Shown one piece after another: positions 36,901-48,500 of a stretch of DNA of 64,000 bases. Source of the DNA: Hirudo medicinalis (Eukaryota; Annelida; Clitellata; Hirudinida; Hirudinidae). How positions within the stretch are numbered: the stretch's first letter is position 1; each line of letters begins with the position of its first letter. The notes under the pieces were generated by a model. The model saw nothing but the letters and a program-made list of their open reading frames with translations, ran no database searches and was not told the origin of the DNA. The position numbers and the translations under genes are program-made. Location: positions 229,730 through 293,729 of the forward strand of contig MPNW01000141.1 in assembly GCA_011800805.1 (NCBI GenBank), in the 5' to 3' direction.

Positions 36901-38416
36901 TGTAGGATGGAACCAATTCGCAAAATGGTCCGAGTCCTGTCCAGCGGCTAGATCAAGCCTTATTATCCAAGAGAGAAGGAGGGAAATGGAGAGAGAGCGA
37001 GTCATAAAGGCAATGCAGCCGTTTACAGCAAGGTAGATGGACCACGTGGGAGGGCCTGGTTCAACGCTCCATCATTTGGAATGAGATATGGAAGATGTCT
37101 CCATATAAAATATGATATATAAAATCGATCTATGACCAATTACCTTCTAAAGACAATTTGCGAAGAAGACTGTAAATGTGAGCTTTGCGGCGAATCCGAG
37201 ACACTCCATCATGTGTTCTCAAATTGCAAATATGCCCTCGACAACGGTCGGTACACGTGGCTATATAATAAGGACCTGAAGGAAGTAGTGGAAGCCACCA
37301 AACAACGTTGCAACGTGTTGCAACTGAAGGTATATTTCTTGCGAAAGGGCTTTTCACTAACCTGCAAGAAAAATAGACTCCCTATAAGGAGAGACATTCT
37401 TTCAGAGGCTAATAAATGGACCTAAAAGGATTGAAACACTGGGAAGAAGTGGCGCGCGCATTCGCAAAATGACGTAAAACGCGAATGGAGCGTCTATTGC
37501 GATAAATGTGCGCGGCCGATGAGCGTAATTTTCAAAGTAAAGGCGCTTCAAAGAAAATATAATGCTCAGTTTGCACATGTGGTGTCAATGTTCAAAGTTC
37601 AAAGTTCGCCGCGAGTCTTTAGTCGCTAACCACATTATGGGTGATGTACTGAAAGTGGCTGAAGTATGGAAAAAACCTATAGTGAGAATCAATGAGTGTG
37701 ACCCACCCCCGAAAACGTAAGGAGTTTGGGTTCGAAACGTTCGGTGATGGGGGCACTCCTCTGATGATTCCCTGTCGGTACGCTCCGTGGTAGGAGTTTG
37801 TTAGAAACTCTTGCGGGCGGCTAAAACAAGGCCCTTAACCACCCGGCCACTGACGCCCAAAACGCTCGGTGACGGGGGCAATCCTTTGATGATTCCCTGA
37901 GGGTAAACCCCATGCTAGGAGTTCCTTAGCATATAACTAGTTAAAACTGATATCTTAATTTCTAGTATTACGAAAAGTTAACGTCAAGTGGTTGTCAAGT
38001 GGTGTAATCAGGCAATGCATCAGTAAAATTATTTCATTATCAGCTAATTTTAATTTATGAAACTTACCAGAATTTTGCCTATCAACGTGCGACCAGATAC
38101 GAAGTATTGACATCTTCGTTTCAAAATGAGAGACACTTTGCTTTGAAGCAATTCTTTTTTAATCAGAAATTGGAATCCTTTGCAGGCGCAAATTATGAGA
38201 AAACCTGAAACGCCAAATAGTATTATTAAATATATTTAACAAAATTACATAATATCTCAACTAATTGAAATGAAGAGCATGAATTTTCTTTCAATTAAAT
38301 AAAAATTGTAATTCTAATTAACCTCCTCCAACTGTAGCCAAGCTTGAGTAGAGGGAGAAGAGCCAGTACTTATCCAAACATGGATTTGTTAGCACATAAT
38401 TTGTTGTATTTGTCAT
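30997..38416 (-). CDS. KCNMA1: BK-type (Slo1) calcium-activated potassium channel, copy B, GFGD pore
   Basis: A paralogue of copy A with the same exon order. The ATG at 38416 begins MTNTTNYVLTNPCLDKYW, followed by S0 and a GGG junction; then the linker exon (about 38200-38060), S1 (SISSLIIYLIEAS, about 36490-36560), S2, S3, S4-S5 (GLRFMRAFRVMSIPDILQYL), pore-S6 (about 35350-35525) with TMSTVGFGDV, RCK1 exons (35174 down to about 33690), RCK2 (GHIVVCPGTS, NDNEETDNEAYMDSD), a reduced calcium bowl (about 32235-32285) and the end RFVITNPPKSLTVYPSDLV plus stop. The Tyr-to-Phe filter change matches what is known for vertebrate Slo3 and Slo2, but the rest of the protein groups with copy A. RCK1 exons are nearly identical to copy A, introns included. 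No disabling change was found in the exons read. Confidence 0.9.
31343..31484 (+). repeat. tRNA-derived SINE-like repeat, copy 2 (BK copy B intron)
   Basis: Shares GTGTTCGTAACCCAACTTGCCC, ATGTAAATGGTTAAAAAG and the 3' end TATATAAATGAATTACATTT with the copies at 2729-2900 and 57263-57400. It lies in the last intron of copy B; the corresponding intron of copy A is short and lacks it. Confidence 0.6.
31499..31714. mobile_element. Candidate small TTAA-flanked MITE
   Basis: A 216-bp block is flanked by TTAA at 31495-31498 and 31715-31718. Its ends, CCCCTTTAACGTCC on the left and, reverse-complemented on the right, CTCATTTAGGGGTCG, are only loosely similar. It is missing from the homologous intron of copy A. 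TTAA flanks and C-rich ends suggest a piggyBac-type MITE, but the inverted repeat is poor and a chance TTAA is common in such AT-rich DNA. Confidence 0.3.
35340..35530 (-). other. Pore-S6 exon of copy B with GFGD selectivity filter
   Basis: The exon encodes LEICGDFKVDFQTPGTETY, then WESFYLVMITMSTVGFGDV, CKTVSGRIFICFFILTTLV. It aligns position by position with the copy A pore except that the filter Tyr codon (TAT) is a Phe codon (TTT), in an otherwise intact Slo1-type pore. Confidence 0.88.
36745..37980. repeat. Inserted block flanked by diverged ~45-bp direct repeats
   Basis: The sequence at about 36752-36797 (ACTAGTTAAAAATTATACATTTAATTCTAGTATTA) recurs at about 37936-37973 as ACTAGTTAAAACTGATATCTTAATTTCTAGTATTA. 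Between the copies lie the retrotransposon relic and a GC-richer tract (about 37430-37925). Within that tract a 60-bp unit TCGGTGATGGGGGCACTCC...TAGGAGTT (37741-37799) is repeated at 37866-37922. The flanking repeats could be a long target duplication or an older local duplication. Confidence 0.45.
36850..37430 (+). pseudogene. Non-LTR retrotransposon reverse-transcriptase C-terminal relic (zf-RVT)
   Basis: A frame at 37130-37425 reads ICEEDCKCELCGESETLHHV, then FSNCKYALDNGRYTWLYN. This matches the cysteine/histidine cluster (CxxCGExETLxHVxxxC) and the GRYxWxxD motif found after the reverse-transcriptase domain in many non-LTR elements. Upstream, in another frame, IWKMSPYK and SIYDQLPSKDNLRR are the usual preceding motifs, so at least one frameshift separates them. 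It is a decayed fragment in the intron between the S0-S1 linker and S1 exons of copy B and is absent from copy A. Confidence 0.65.
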
Positions 38417-39451
38417 TATTGATTCTATTTACTGTGCCCACAAAAATTTTTCTGAGAACAAGACGATGCAATGCGAGAGCATGGATCCTCAGATAGGATA
38501 TTGCACTAAATGCTCTTAACTAAAGTGCCTGAATGTCTATGTTCAGCAATAATATTAGGCCGAAACTGAATAATCGCGTCAGACTTAATAACTTTATAAT
38601 CTATGCCTAGCTCTAAGCTGGTCGCATAAAGCAAGCACATACACTGGCGCAAACTTCAAATAATATTAAATTGCGTTGATATTTTGTTACTCCTAGTCAT
38701 CTTGAATAACTTCTTCCCAGTCAACAAAAAAGAGACTTTTGCGATCCTTCCACGCAAAATGTTGATTATTCTTTCAGATTCAAGTTCTTGATTGATTGCC
38801 GGAAATATTCTTTAATTTGAGTGTTAAATCAAAAAAAGATTGGTTCTCGTAAAAAAAGTCGACTAAGATCGACCTAATTGAACTATTTCGAAACAAATCA
38901 AGGAAGTTTCAGACATGCGAAATTAAAGCGAGTTCAAGCCTTTGAAGTATCCTGAAGTTTAAAAATATTTATTGTCTTGCTTTGTGATCCTCTTCAATGC
39001 TTTGGTGACTCTTCAAATCCCGCAGAGAACTAACTGTCAGAGCCAAATGTGAACAATTCTATTGACGTCAAAATATTTTATTATTGTTGTTCTGTAAAGT
39101 TCCCCATTTAGTTGTAAATAATACAATTTTGTGTCCCGGCATTTGTCGAATGCGGGTTAAATACGTTGAAATAGAAATCAATTTGTACAACACTTTCGGT
39201 GTAACGACAAGATCAATGTCGACTGGTATTATTACAATTGCTAAAATTATATTCTGTTATTTAATTGACTCCAGAACAATTACAAAACACTTAAAGCACA
39301 CGAGTTGTCATCACACGATAATTGCTTACACATATTAAAACCAATTCATAAAGTCTCGTTTCATCCTGATTGGATGGTTATTTTGCTAAAAGTCCAACTG
39401 ATAATTAAAGTGATATGGAATTCTGACGTAAACGTCCCACATTCTCTTGGA
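38417..39451. other. Upstream region of BK copy B, no gene recognised
   Basis: About 1 kb of AT-rich sequence between the copy B start codon and the hAT element. It presumably holds the copy B promoter and 5' UTR. Only short ORFs without domain features occur. Confidence 0.4.
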
Positions 39452-40810
39452 CACTGCTGTTGGGTAACGAAGTAAAAGTAACGCGCTACTTTACTTAAGT
39501 ATAATAATACTCCCATTTGAGTACTTTTTACTTGTAACGAAGTACATTTTCAGTACTCGTAGCGAAAGATTTTCGGAAATACTTTTACTTTGGTTCTTCG
39601 TCCGACACAAAGCGTTACAAAGTAACAAAACTAAACCTTATATTAATTACATTAATTTTATTGTGAACTTTTAAATTCTGAATTAAAGAATTTTCGACAA
39701 AGACAATTAGCATTCATTTGGATTTGGAAAGAGGAGAAATGTTTAAGTCGTGAGAATTTTTGCGGCAAGCTCTTTTGTGCCATAAACATGAAAAGAACCG
39801 AACACTTCAAAGTTCACTTGGTGGCTTGCTCATGTGATGATATGTCGCGAATTTGAGTAGAATATTATTAATCTTCGTCGAAATATCCTGTTATAAAATG
39901 GATGGTAAGCTATCTCTCATCACGACCAACATCATTACCACTCTTAAATGAATGTTCCAACAGATTTTTCAATCGCTTTTGTGTTTTTATAAAAAAACTG
40001 GAAATCGAAACTGCAAGCCATAAAAACCTTAAGGAAAATAAAAGATCCACCCATTACACGACATAGAATAATTTGTGAATAACATGAGCCTACATTCTTT
40101 TAAATCTCTAAAGAATTGATGTGAAGCAGTGACGCATCCAGGGTTCTAAACTTCCAAAATTGCTAAGTAACAAAATTAATGGATAAATATTTCTAACTGG
40201 TTGTAATTATCGACATCTCGATATTTAACAAATATTATAAAATAGCATTAGAAAAATCATTAGAAAAGATATAGACCTAAAAAAGGTCTTCAAAAATCAA
40301 ACACCCGACAAAAAATTCTGGGTGCGTACTGATGTGAGGTCAACGAGCTTGAGAATAACGCATTTAACAATTGGTTAACGTTCAAAAATCTCAACATCCA
40401 CACGGAAATTAAAAATCCACACTATACAATATAATATATAGAATAATTTGTGAATTGAATAAACCTAAATTCCTTTATTAAATTTATATTACATTGCATT
40501 AATTTACGTTATATGATAAAACGTAACAGTAACTTCTGTAGTACTATCCATTAAACATTTATTTATTGATTATTAACAATTTAAATATTAGTTCAAACAG
40601 TTGCGTTTGAAACATGATGTACTATCACAACAAAGCAGCACAAGATGGCTGCCGAATAACCATTACAAAGACAGCTTCAGTACTTTTACTTTTTACTTTT
40701 AAATTAACTTTGAAATGCTGATACTTTTTACTTGTACATTCTTTAACAAATACTTTTACTTAAGTAAATTTTTGAGGTGTTACTTGTACTTTTTACTTTT
40801 TACAACACTG
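39452..40810. mobile_element. Non-autonomous hAT-superfamily element with 8-bp target duplication
   Basis: The left end CACTGCTGTTGGGTAACG and the right end, reverse-complemented, CAGTGTTGTAAAAAGTA begin inverted arms. Both arms are rich in AAGTAAAAGTA and TTTACTTAAGTA units, including GTACTTTTTACTTGTA. Flanks are CTCTTGGA (39444-39451) and CTCTTCGA (40811-40818), an 8-bp duplication with one mismatch, the length expected for hAT. The 1,359-bp interior has no long ORF, so it depended on transposase from elsewhere. Confidence 0.75.
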
Positions 40811-42626
40811 CTCTTCGAAGAGCAAAGAGTCCCCTTAAGTATGGTGTTAAGACCTCCGCCTCTCGCGTTGGTAACACCCCGTTATGGGGACACCATCCAC
40901 CATTTGGTGATGAACAAGATACGATTCTTATTTCTTTTGATATTTAATCATCATAGTTTTCATGACTTCATAACCCCCGCTTAACAATGGGCTCTGCGTC
41001 AACTTAGGTTTTTGTTAGATGATCTCATCCTGATTTGCAAACGATAAAAAGGCTATAACTTAAAGGACATAAAACTCCTATTGCCATAAAATCATAAAAG
41101 TGCTTTGTATTTAACCATTGGTGAAAGATCTGTTAAAAGAGGGTTCGAGAGAGGAGACAAAATAAGGTGGTATCCAAAAACTGCATCGAAGACAATCTTA
41201 GAAAAATTACTATGAATGACGGTTGACTGACTGCAATTTAGAAAACCAACCAACCTTAAAATAGAGTAATTCTTTGTTATTAAGGAAGTTGACAAATGTC
41301 TATTTATGCTGCTGAACAATATTGTGTTCCTTATTTGAATGTGTATGAGAAGCTTTGAAATTGTGCACCTGAGGTTCAAATTTTTCAAATTTTTTTAAAA
41401 TTTAAAACAGGTGAGTTTCATGGTGGCTTAAATTAGTTTAAGGAATATAATGTTGTTGAAGAGAATATCAGGATTAAAGCTTTAACTTTTAAACTCTGAG
41501 GCATTAGGAATAAAATTTACAAATTTATAATCGACATTTTGATGTCTCAATTGCTGAGAAGACAAGCAATGTGTTGCCTTTTATTCTATAAATAATTATT
41601 TATCAGAAGATGATAAAATGTGTTAAATTCGATTAACTTTGATCCTGAATTTCTGCTAATTAATTGTAGGATTTGATATTTTATTTAAACATCGATTGGA
41701 GAAACATACATTTATTTTCGCAATCCTGACTTCCGCTATTTTTTTTGGCAAGCCTACAAACCAAAAAAACAACATCTCACCAAGGTCTTAAGAAGTAAAA
41801 ATAGTTGGAGGCATTTTGTCAACCGACTGCTGGAAATTGAAATTCGGAAGTGGAAAAGTCTCAGTCCTGAGGCTTCTGATGTAAAAACCTTTTAAGGCTA
41901 AAAACTTCATGAGGAAAATTTCATCTAAATCAACTTTTATTGTTTTAATTTTGTTATTATTACTTCCTGTGTCGTATGTGGGGAAAAACGCGGCCTTAAA
42001 GTCCAAAAGGTTCTGACCGTTCTGATAAGTTGGAAGTATGTGTTGTAGTCGTAAATTAGGCTTAATTCCTCCTCACTACGATGTCGATTTCATGCTGCAA
42101 AATGATGCAAATCCTTCAAATTACCCTATAGACCAACTAAATGAGACTAGGAGGAGTTCTTGATTAATTTAGAGCCACAATGGGCTCGTCAAGAAATATA
42201 TTTATTAAATATTTTTATGTGTGAAAAAGGAAACACTTTCGACGATGAAATGATTTAGAGGAGTTCATGAACATGTCTCACGTCTCATGTCAAAAGAAGA
42301 ACATGAGATCGATTAGACATCACCAAGATACAAATGATATGGAACGTATTGTCATTGGTGCTCAACTTAAAAAATTCGAGGTGTCTTCTCCGAACGTCCT
42401 TTGAAAACCGAGTGAAATGGTGGCTGAAAGTAATGAAAATATTCACAACTTCAACAACTCTCAAGTGACTAAAACAAAATAAGGAAAAAAATTCTCGCAA
42501 ATGTTCTCCACTTCTGAGCTTCTGTAGATTGATGACGGGAAGAGTGTCCCGGTTTTTTGGTTTCTAATTGGTCAATAAAGTGTGTCACAGTGCTGCAGAT
42601 GAAACCGGTTGGCTCCGCATGAAGTC
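40811..42626. other. Intergenic, no gene recognised
   Basis: About 1.8 kb between the hAT element and the stop of the calmodulin-like gene. A 98-codon minus-strand ORF at 41092-41388 shows no recognisable domain. A minus-strand AATAAA (TTTATT at about 42201) could be the polyadenylation signal of the calmodulin-like gene. Confidence 0.4.
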
Positions 42627-45307
42627 CTATCGCAAGATCATCTTCGTGAATTCTGATTAATAATTACATTGTTATTTATTTGTGATGCATAATTAATGAC
42701 GTGTTTATGTATAATGCATTTACTAAGCCCCTCCCACCTTCGTAATCAATGGTACCGTCCCCGTTTATGTCTGCCTCCATTAACATCTCCTCCGCTTCTT
42801 CCTCAGTCAATCTCTCTCCAAGATTCATCATGATGCTCTTGAACTCTCCGGCGCTGATGGTTCCACTTCCGTCTTTGTCAAAGATCCTGAAGGCCTCCCG
42901 TATGTCTGAGTTCAAGTCTTCCTCGACGAATTTCTTCGCCATCAGTCGAATAAACTCCATGAAATCCACTGTACCATTGCCTGGTGGAATAGCATCGATT
43001 AATTACGTAGCATTATGCTAAATTTCCTATTTATTTGGAAAGTCAAATGTATTTATTTGTTAAATTTAGGAATTTATCACCTTTCCCGTCCATTAGTCCA
43101 TTGGCAAATTGATTTGTTTAATAAGGCGTTGTTGATCGGTTTGCGTTAGCTGTCTTTAATGGATGCCAGAACGATTAAACACTGATTGGTTTTTTATTTG
43201 ATTGACGAGCGGTTGATCGATGAGCAAACATCTTCTCCTATTATTGGCTCCTCACTTTGAGAAACTCCGGTATGAAATCATTGGACCTCTCCATAACAAT
43301 TCAATCCTTCTTTGTCATAAACGGCTTTGCTAACCAGAAGAATATTTCAAAATAAGCTATAATTTTTGCTGATATTTGTCTTGAGACCACTTACACCGCA
43401 CACATGGAATGAGATTAGAAAGAAGCATATCTTTTAAAATTGTACGATAACATTTGGAACGATAAAATGAAAATTTTAAGTTTGAAATATTAAGCTGCCA
43501 AGAAATATTGCTCTGGGTAAGAATTCTCACTGCTAATAAAATGTGACAGTATTTTCAATAAAGAATAATGTAATTCATGAGGAAATAAACTATCTTCTAT
43601 AATCCATTAATTTTTGTTTTTATTGTCATTGTTATTGCCATTAAATCATTGATAATATTTTCATTTCTCCGAAAATAGACGAACAACACTTTCAGTATGA
43701 AAAAATCAACTATTTTAGGAGGAGTTGCCGATAAATGAGTGAACAATTGGAGAACAACAGCGAGTCATCAACCTATCAGACTCGTCAATGAATGCAAATG
43801 AGGCTTTTCAAGAATTAAATTATCGTCTTCTAAACATCCCGCCAAGAAATTTAATCGTGTTTTCAAGATTCCACAACATCGCAGAACGTGTATATGTGGA
43901 AGCACCTATCAAAGAGCGGGGTCACCACAATTAAGCCCCTCCCTCTCCAATGCTGTCCAATTATATTCCTGACATTCATTGTTGCTAAATCTTCCCATTT
44001 TAATGATAGAACTTCCTTGTTTTTTTTTTACTGAAATCGTTTGTTTCGCAATTTAATTTATGTTTATGAAAATAATTTTTTAAATTTATCAATTATTGCA
44101 TTTAATAATGTCGATGTTTCAGACTTAAATACAATCATTTAATAATGCGGTCAATTTGGCAATATATCAGTAGAAGTATTTACAACGCCATTTGAACTGA
44201 AATGGAATGATTATAAGGGAGCCGATATTTTGCGTAGGACAGTTGAACCTTATCCCCGACGCTTTCAATCAATTTTCTTCTGCCACTTGAATTGTTGTCA
44301 TTTTTCGAGAATGTAAGCTTAAAAAAATCATTCAATAATTTTTCGAGCACCACCATTTTGGATCCACCACGACTGCATTGTAAGAGAATGCCAAAATCAT
44401 TTGAGCCAACAATCAGCCAAATTCGGTCGTATTCTTTACGACCAAACACTGACTTCCCCTCGAAAACAACTCCTGAGTAGGTCTCAGGAAATTGGATTCA
44501 TGGCAAGCAAAAGATGCTTAGCATGAGTTCGATTCAGTGATTTTAAAACAAAAAGAATCTCCGTTAAAATGCCTCAATTCTACACTGCTTGAACCAAAGT
44601 TTAGCGTGGCATTTGAATGTTCTTCAATCAATCAAACATTTTTTAATTCCACGAATTGATTTTAATCTTTCATAAATCATCCTCAAGTCATGTGAACAAG
44701 GAGGAATTTGAACGCGCTGGAAGTCTGGAAGTTGTTAACACTGGTGCAACTCAAAAAGCTCAAACTTAGGAACATACAAAGGTTCGAAAGCAAGACAGAT
44801 TTCAATGGACGAATGTTCTGACACTTGATGAATTCCCTAAAGAAGGAGACGACGAAGCATGGCAAGGAATGGACGTGACTTATCCACTGCTGGGTACCGA
44901 ACCCTCAGACTTTCATTCACTCTGAATGACAAACTTTTGTGATCTCTCAAACTGAAGCATCCGTTTGCATGCACGTGAAACTACGTGGGAGCCAAGAATA
45001 GCTCAATGGGGTTACTTGTTGTTGCTGTTTTGTTATTAATTTTGTCGTTTTTGTTGTTGATGCCTCGTCATGACTGTTGATATTGTGATCATTTCTATTG
45101 TTATTGTTGTCATTATTATTATTAATTATAATATTAATTATTATTATTATTATTGTTGTTGTTGTTATTACTATTGTTGTCATAATAATAATAATAATAA
45201 TATAATATAATAATATATATTATAACTTATTATATATTATATATTATTATATATATATACATTATTGTATATTATTGTATATTATTATATATACATTATT
45301 GTATATA

Positions 45308-45338
<31 letters not shown>

Positions 45339-45525
45339 TATATATATATTATATATAATATATAATAATATATTATAATAATAATATATAATAATTTATA
45401 TAATATATTATATTATATATATATTATATATTATTATATAATATTATTTATATAATATAATATAATAATATAAATAATATTATATAATAATATATAATAA
45501 TATAATAATATATAATATATAATAA

Positions 45526-45557
<32 letters not shown>

Positions 45558-48500
45558 GGTGCTATTAATGCATATTAATGCATTATAATTGTTGATTAAT
45601 TTTTTTATCTCGATTAATCTTGTGATCAACATTTTAAATCTTAAATTAATAATTAATTATATTAATTAATAGCACCATCTTACTTTACAAATAATGTCCC
45701 AATATATTGCATTTTTATCAAAAAATCAATTTTATTCGTGAAAAAATGCTCATTAGTAATTTAGAAATAGTTTTTTGTGGTTCATTAATTGACATTTAGC
45801 CAGTTGCTGAGGAAAACGAGTCTGTTGATGTTGTCTGGAGACAAAGAAGTACTATTCTTGCTATTCACAACATGTCCAGAAATGGAAAATAACCGTTCAC
45901 AGCCGTAGCTGGAGAAGATAAGTATTTCAAGGCTAGCTTCACAACAGAGCCATGCGATGGCGCACATTTCCGCCACCATTCCAATGGACACCAAGCTTTG
46001 TCAATTTCTTGTTCTGCTCTATAAACTAGTAATAAAGCTAAAGCTTTTCTCAGCTGCTGACACATCACAGGAACCCATCCTTGACTTCGACAGGTGCCAA
46101 GGAAATCCTAGATCCCATAAGCATGATTAGATTCCGTCCGCATACCATATTTTACGTCCGGGCGGGCCAACCCTTATGCAATACCCTGCATTATCCCCAA
46201 CAGAAGATCCACGTAAGTTGGATAAGAAAAAGTTGATGATATCTTTGCTCGTTCTTCCCTGACTCAGAGTCATGGTGGGTATCGAACTCCGAACCTCAAA
46301 CTTCTTCCGGTGGCCACTCCCACAGTCCCCGATTTTGGAAACGTTCCAGCATTACCTATACCAGGCTATGTGCTCCAAAATNCTATGTCGAAGATGATAA
46401 TGATGACGACGACTGTGGCAATGATAATGGCGATGATGATGTTGACGACAACAATGATGATGATGATGACAATGGTTATGACGATGTTGTTGTTGTTGTT
46501 GTTGCTGTTGTTGTTGCTGTTGTTGTTGTTGCTGTTGTTGTTGCTGCTGTTGTTGTTGTATTTGTTTGTTGTTGTTATTCTCGGCACGGCAAAGCTCCAC
46601 CATCAAAAGTCTAAAACAACAAGCATCTAAAGCAAACAAAAGAGAAGCAATATGATTAATTTTTCTTATTCAATGAATACATTTATTTTAAATAATAAAT
46701 AATAAATATAGTTAATAAAAGTTTAAACTAGAGTTAATAAAATATAGACTTATAAGGAATCAACTTCGGCCACAACTTGGCATCCATCACCCCAATGATG
46801 ACGCACGCGAGAGGTGATTATGAAATAAATTACAATTTAATTACAATTAAGTCATAAAATGTCAACAACCCACCGTCCAAATCGACCTCATCGATGATCT
46901 TGAGGAGGTCAGTTTCAGTTGGATTCTCTCCAAGAGATCTCATGACTTCTCCCAGTTCCTTGGAGGTTATCACTCCATCGCTGTTTTTGTCGTAGGCCGC
47001 GAATGCCTCCTGAAATTCTGCAGCGAAAGCATCGCATTTGAATGTGTGAATTGATCGGTTTCATTTTGAATGCCGCCGACGACACAACCAACTAATTAAT
47101 GCGATTTTGAATTGCCGATTAGTTTTTGATAACTGAATGTAATTCATTTGAAAGAACTTTTTTCCAATTAAATGATTCTTCATTTCAGCTTTCGTGCTCT
47201 CAGATGATTAAAGGAGTGAAAAGTGCGTCGAATATAAAACTGAATGTGAATGTAAACGTGAGGCTTAAAAACGTATTAAGGAAGACATCTTCTCCGGCAC
47301 ATGTTCGACTTGTTAATGCCCTCGTCAGATATTCACATTCAACATGTCATCCGAAAATAGCTTTACTCATTTTCAACAAAATTCCTTCTAATTTTTGAAC
47401 GCTTACATTGAAAAATAATGAGACTTAAAAAATGGAACGTGTATGACATTTTCTATTTTCTGTTTAAGTCGAGCAGCGACATTACAACAGCACTAATGAT
47501 AGTCGTATCAAAATAAATATTAATAATATTATTCTCGTAATATTATCTCAACGTAAACATACAAATATGCAATGCATGTTGCGTGCAATGTTAAACAGTG
47601 CCAATAAACAATTAATTTAAAATCATTTGTCAGCACTTCTTAATGCCTTCCTTCAATGAAAGTCTGGAGATCACAGGATGAATTCGTTCAGTCGAGTGAA
47701 GATAGATTTGCAAATTATTAATCTTTTAACGGGAAAATTATTTTGATTCAATAATGCAGAATAAAAGAAGGATGGAGCGGACGTGCTTACTGAAGATAAG
47801 CATTCCGAAGGCTTATTGGTGGTTGTCTCGGTTAATCATTTTGAAGCATTACGTGACACTTTCGTCGTGGCGGCATGAAGAGTTGGCGACTGTTTAAACC
47901 TCTTACCTGAACCTCTAATCGTGGTAAACAAGGCCAGAGAAGTAATTATAGAATTACATAAATTAAATCCATTGATTTCTCCTCATCACCAAAAATCCTG
48001 TAAACGACCAATCTTTGGAAGACATTAATGCTTGGTAAGTTGGCCAATTTGCAGCGTTTTCTGATACTGTTGAGATAAAGAAGAGTGGATGCAATGAGAT
48101 TCGTGCTTTGCAATTGTTGTTGTTGTTGTGAGAATAGTGATTTGGACATGTTTGTAGAGAAACCAAAAGTTGAATTTTATTACTTCTGGACTCTGCTTCA
48201 TTAAAGGAGCAGATTTAAAACAGAGCGTCCATGTGGTGGAAAAAATCATGGATCTATTTTCATTTCTTGTTCATTTTCAGGAAACTATTCTGATAAAAAC
48301 TCACGCATCCCGAGAAGGCGGGAAACAGTCTGTATATCATCGCTGGTTATGATAGTGGTATCATCTCCATGATACTAATGGCAGTCTAAGATAGCAGAAA
48401 AACAGTAACAGATTTATGTCGACGATGGAGTGTTTGGTGGTCTGCAGGTGTCGATAGCCCATTTAAATAATAACCATGAACCACTTAGAGGCATCTAGAC

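Noticed and set aside
19973..38416. The two BK genes being haplotypes of one locus assembled in tandem
   Set aside because: Most introns do not align, the pore and N-terminal exons differ at many residues, and different mobile elements occupy different introns. Near-identity is limited to a few blocks.
40820..40920. tRNA-like sequence next to the hAT element
   Set aside because: Short GC-rich stretch with possible stem (GTAACACCCCGTTATGGGG...) but no convincing cloverleaf or A/B-box pair.
42749..43021. Plus-strand ORF opposite the EF-hand exon
   Set aside because: It is the antisense shadow of the EF-hand coding exon, and composition follows the minus-strand codons.
44180..44449. 89-codon minus-strand ORF in the big intron of the calmodulin-like gene
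   Set aside because: No recognisable domain and no supporting splice context; left unannotated as probable chance or an unidentified repeat remnant.
46352..46639. Poly-Gln/Asn/Leu proteins in several frames
   Set aside because: They are readings of a trinucleotide microsatellite next to an N and have no flanking domain or splice context.
47126..47398. 90-codon plus-strand ORF upstream of the EF-hand exon
   Set aside because: No recognisable domain; lies in an intron on the opposite strand; composition is like the surrounding intron.
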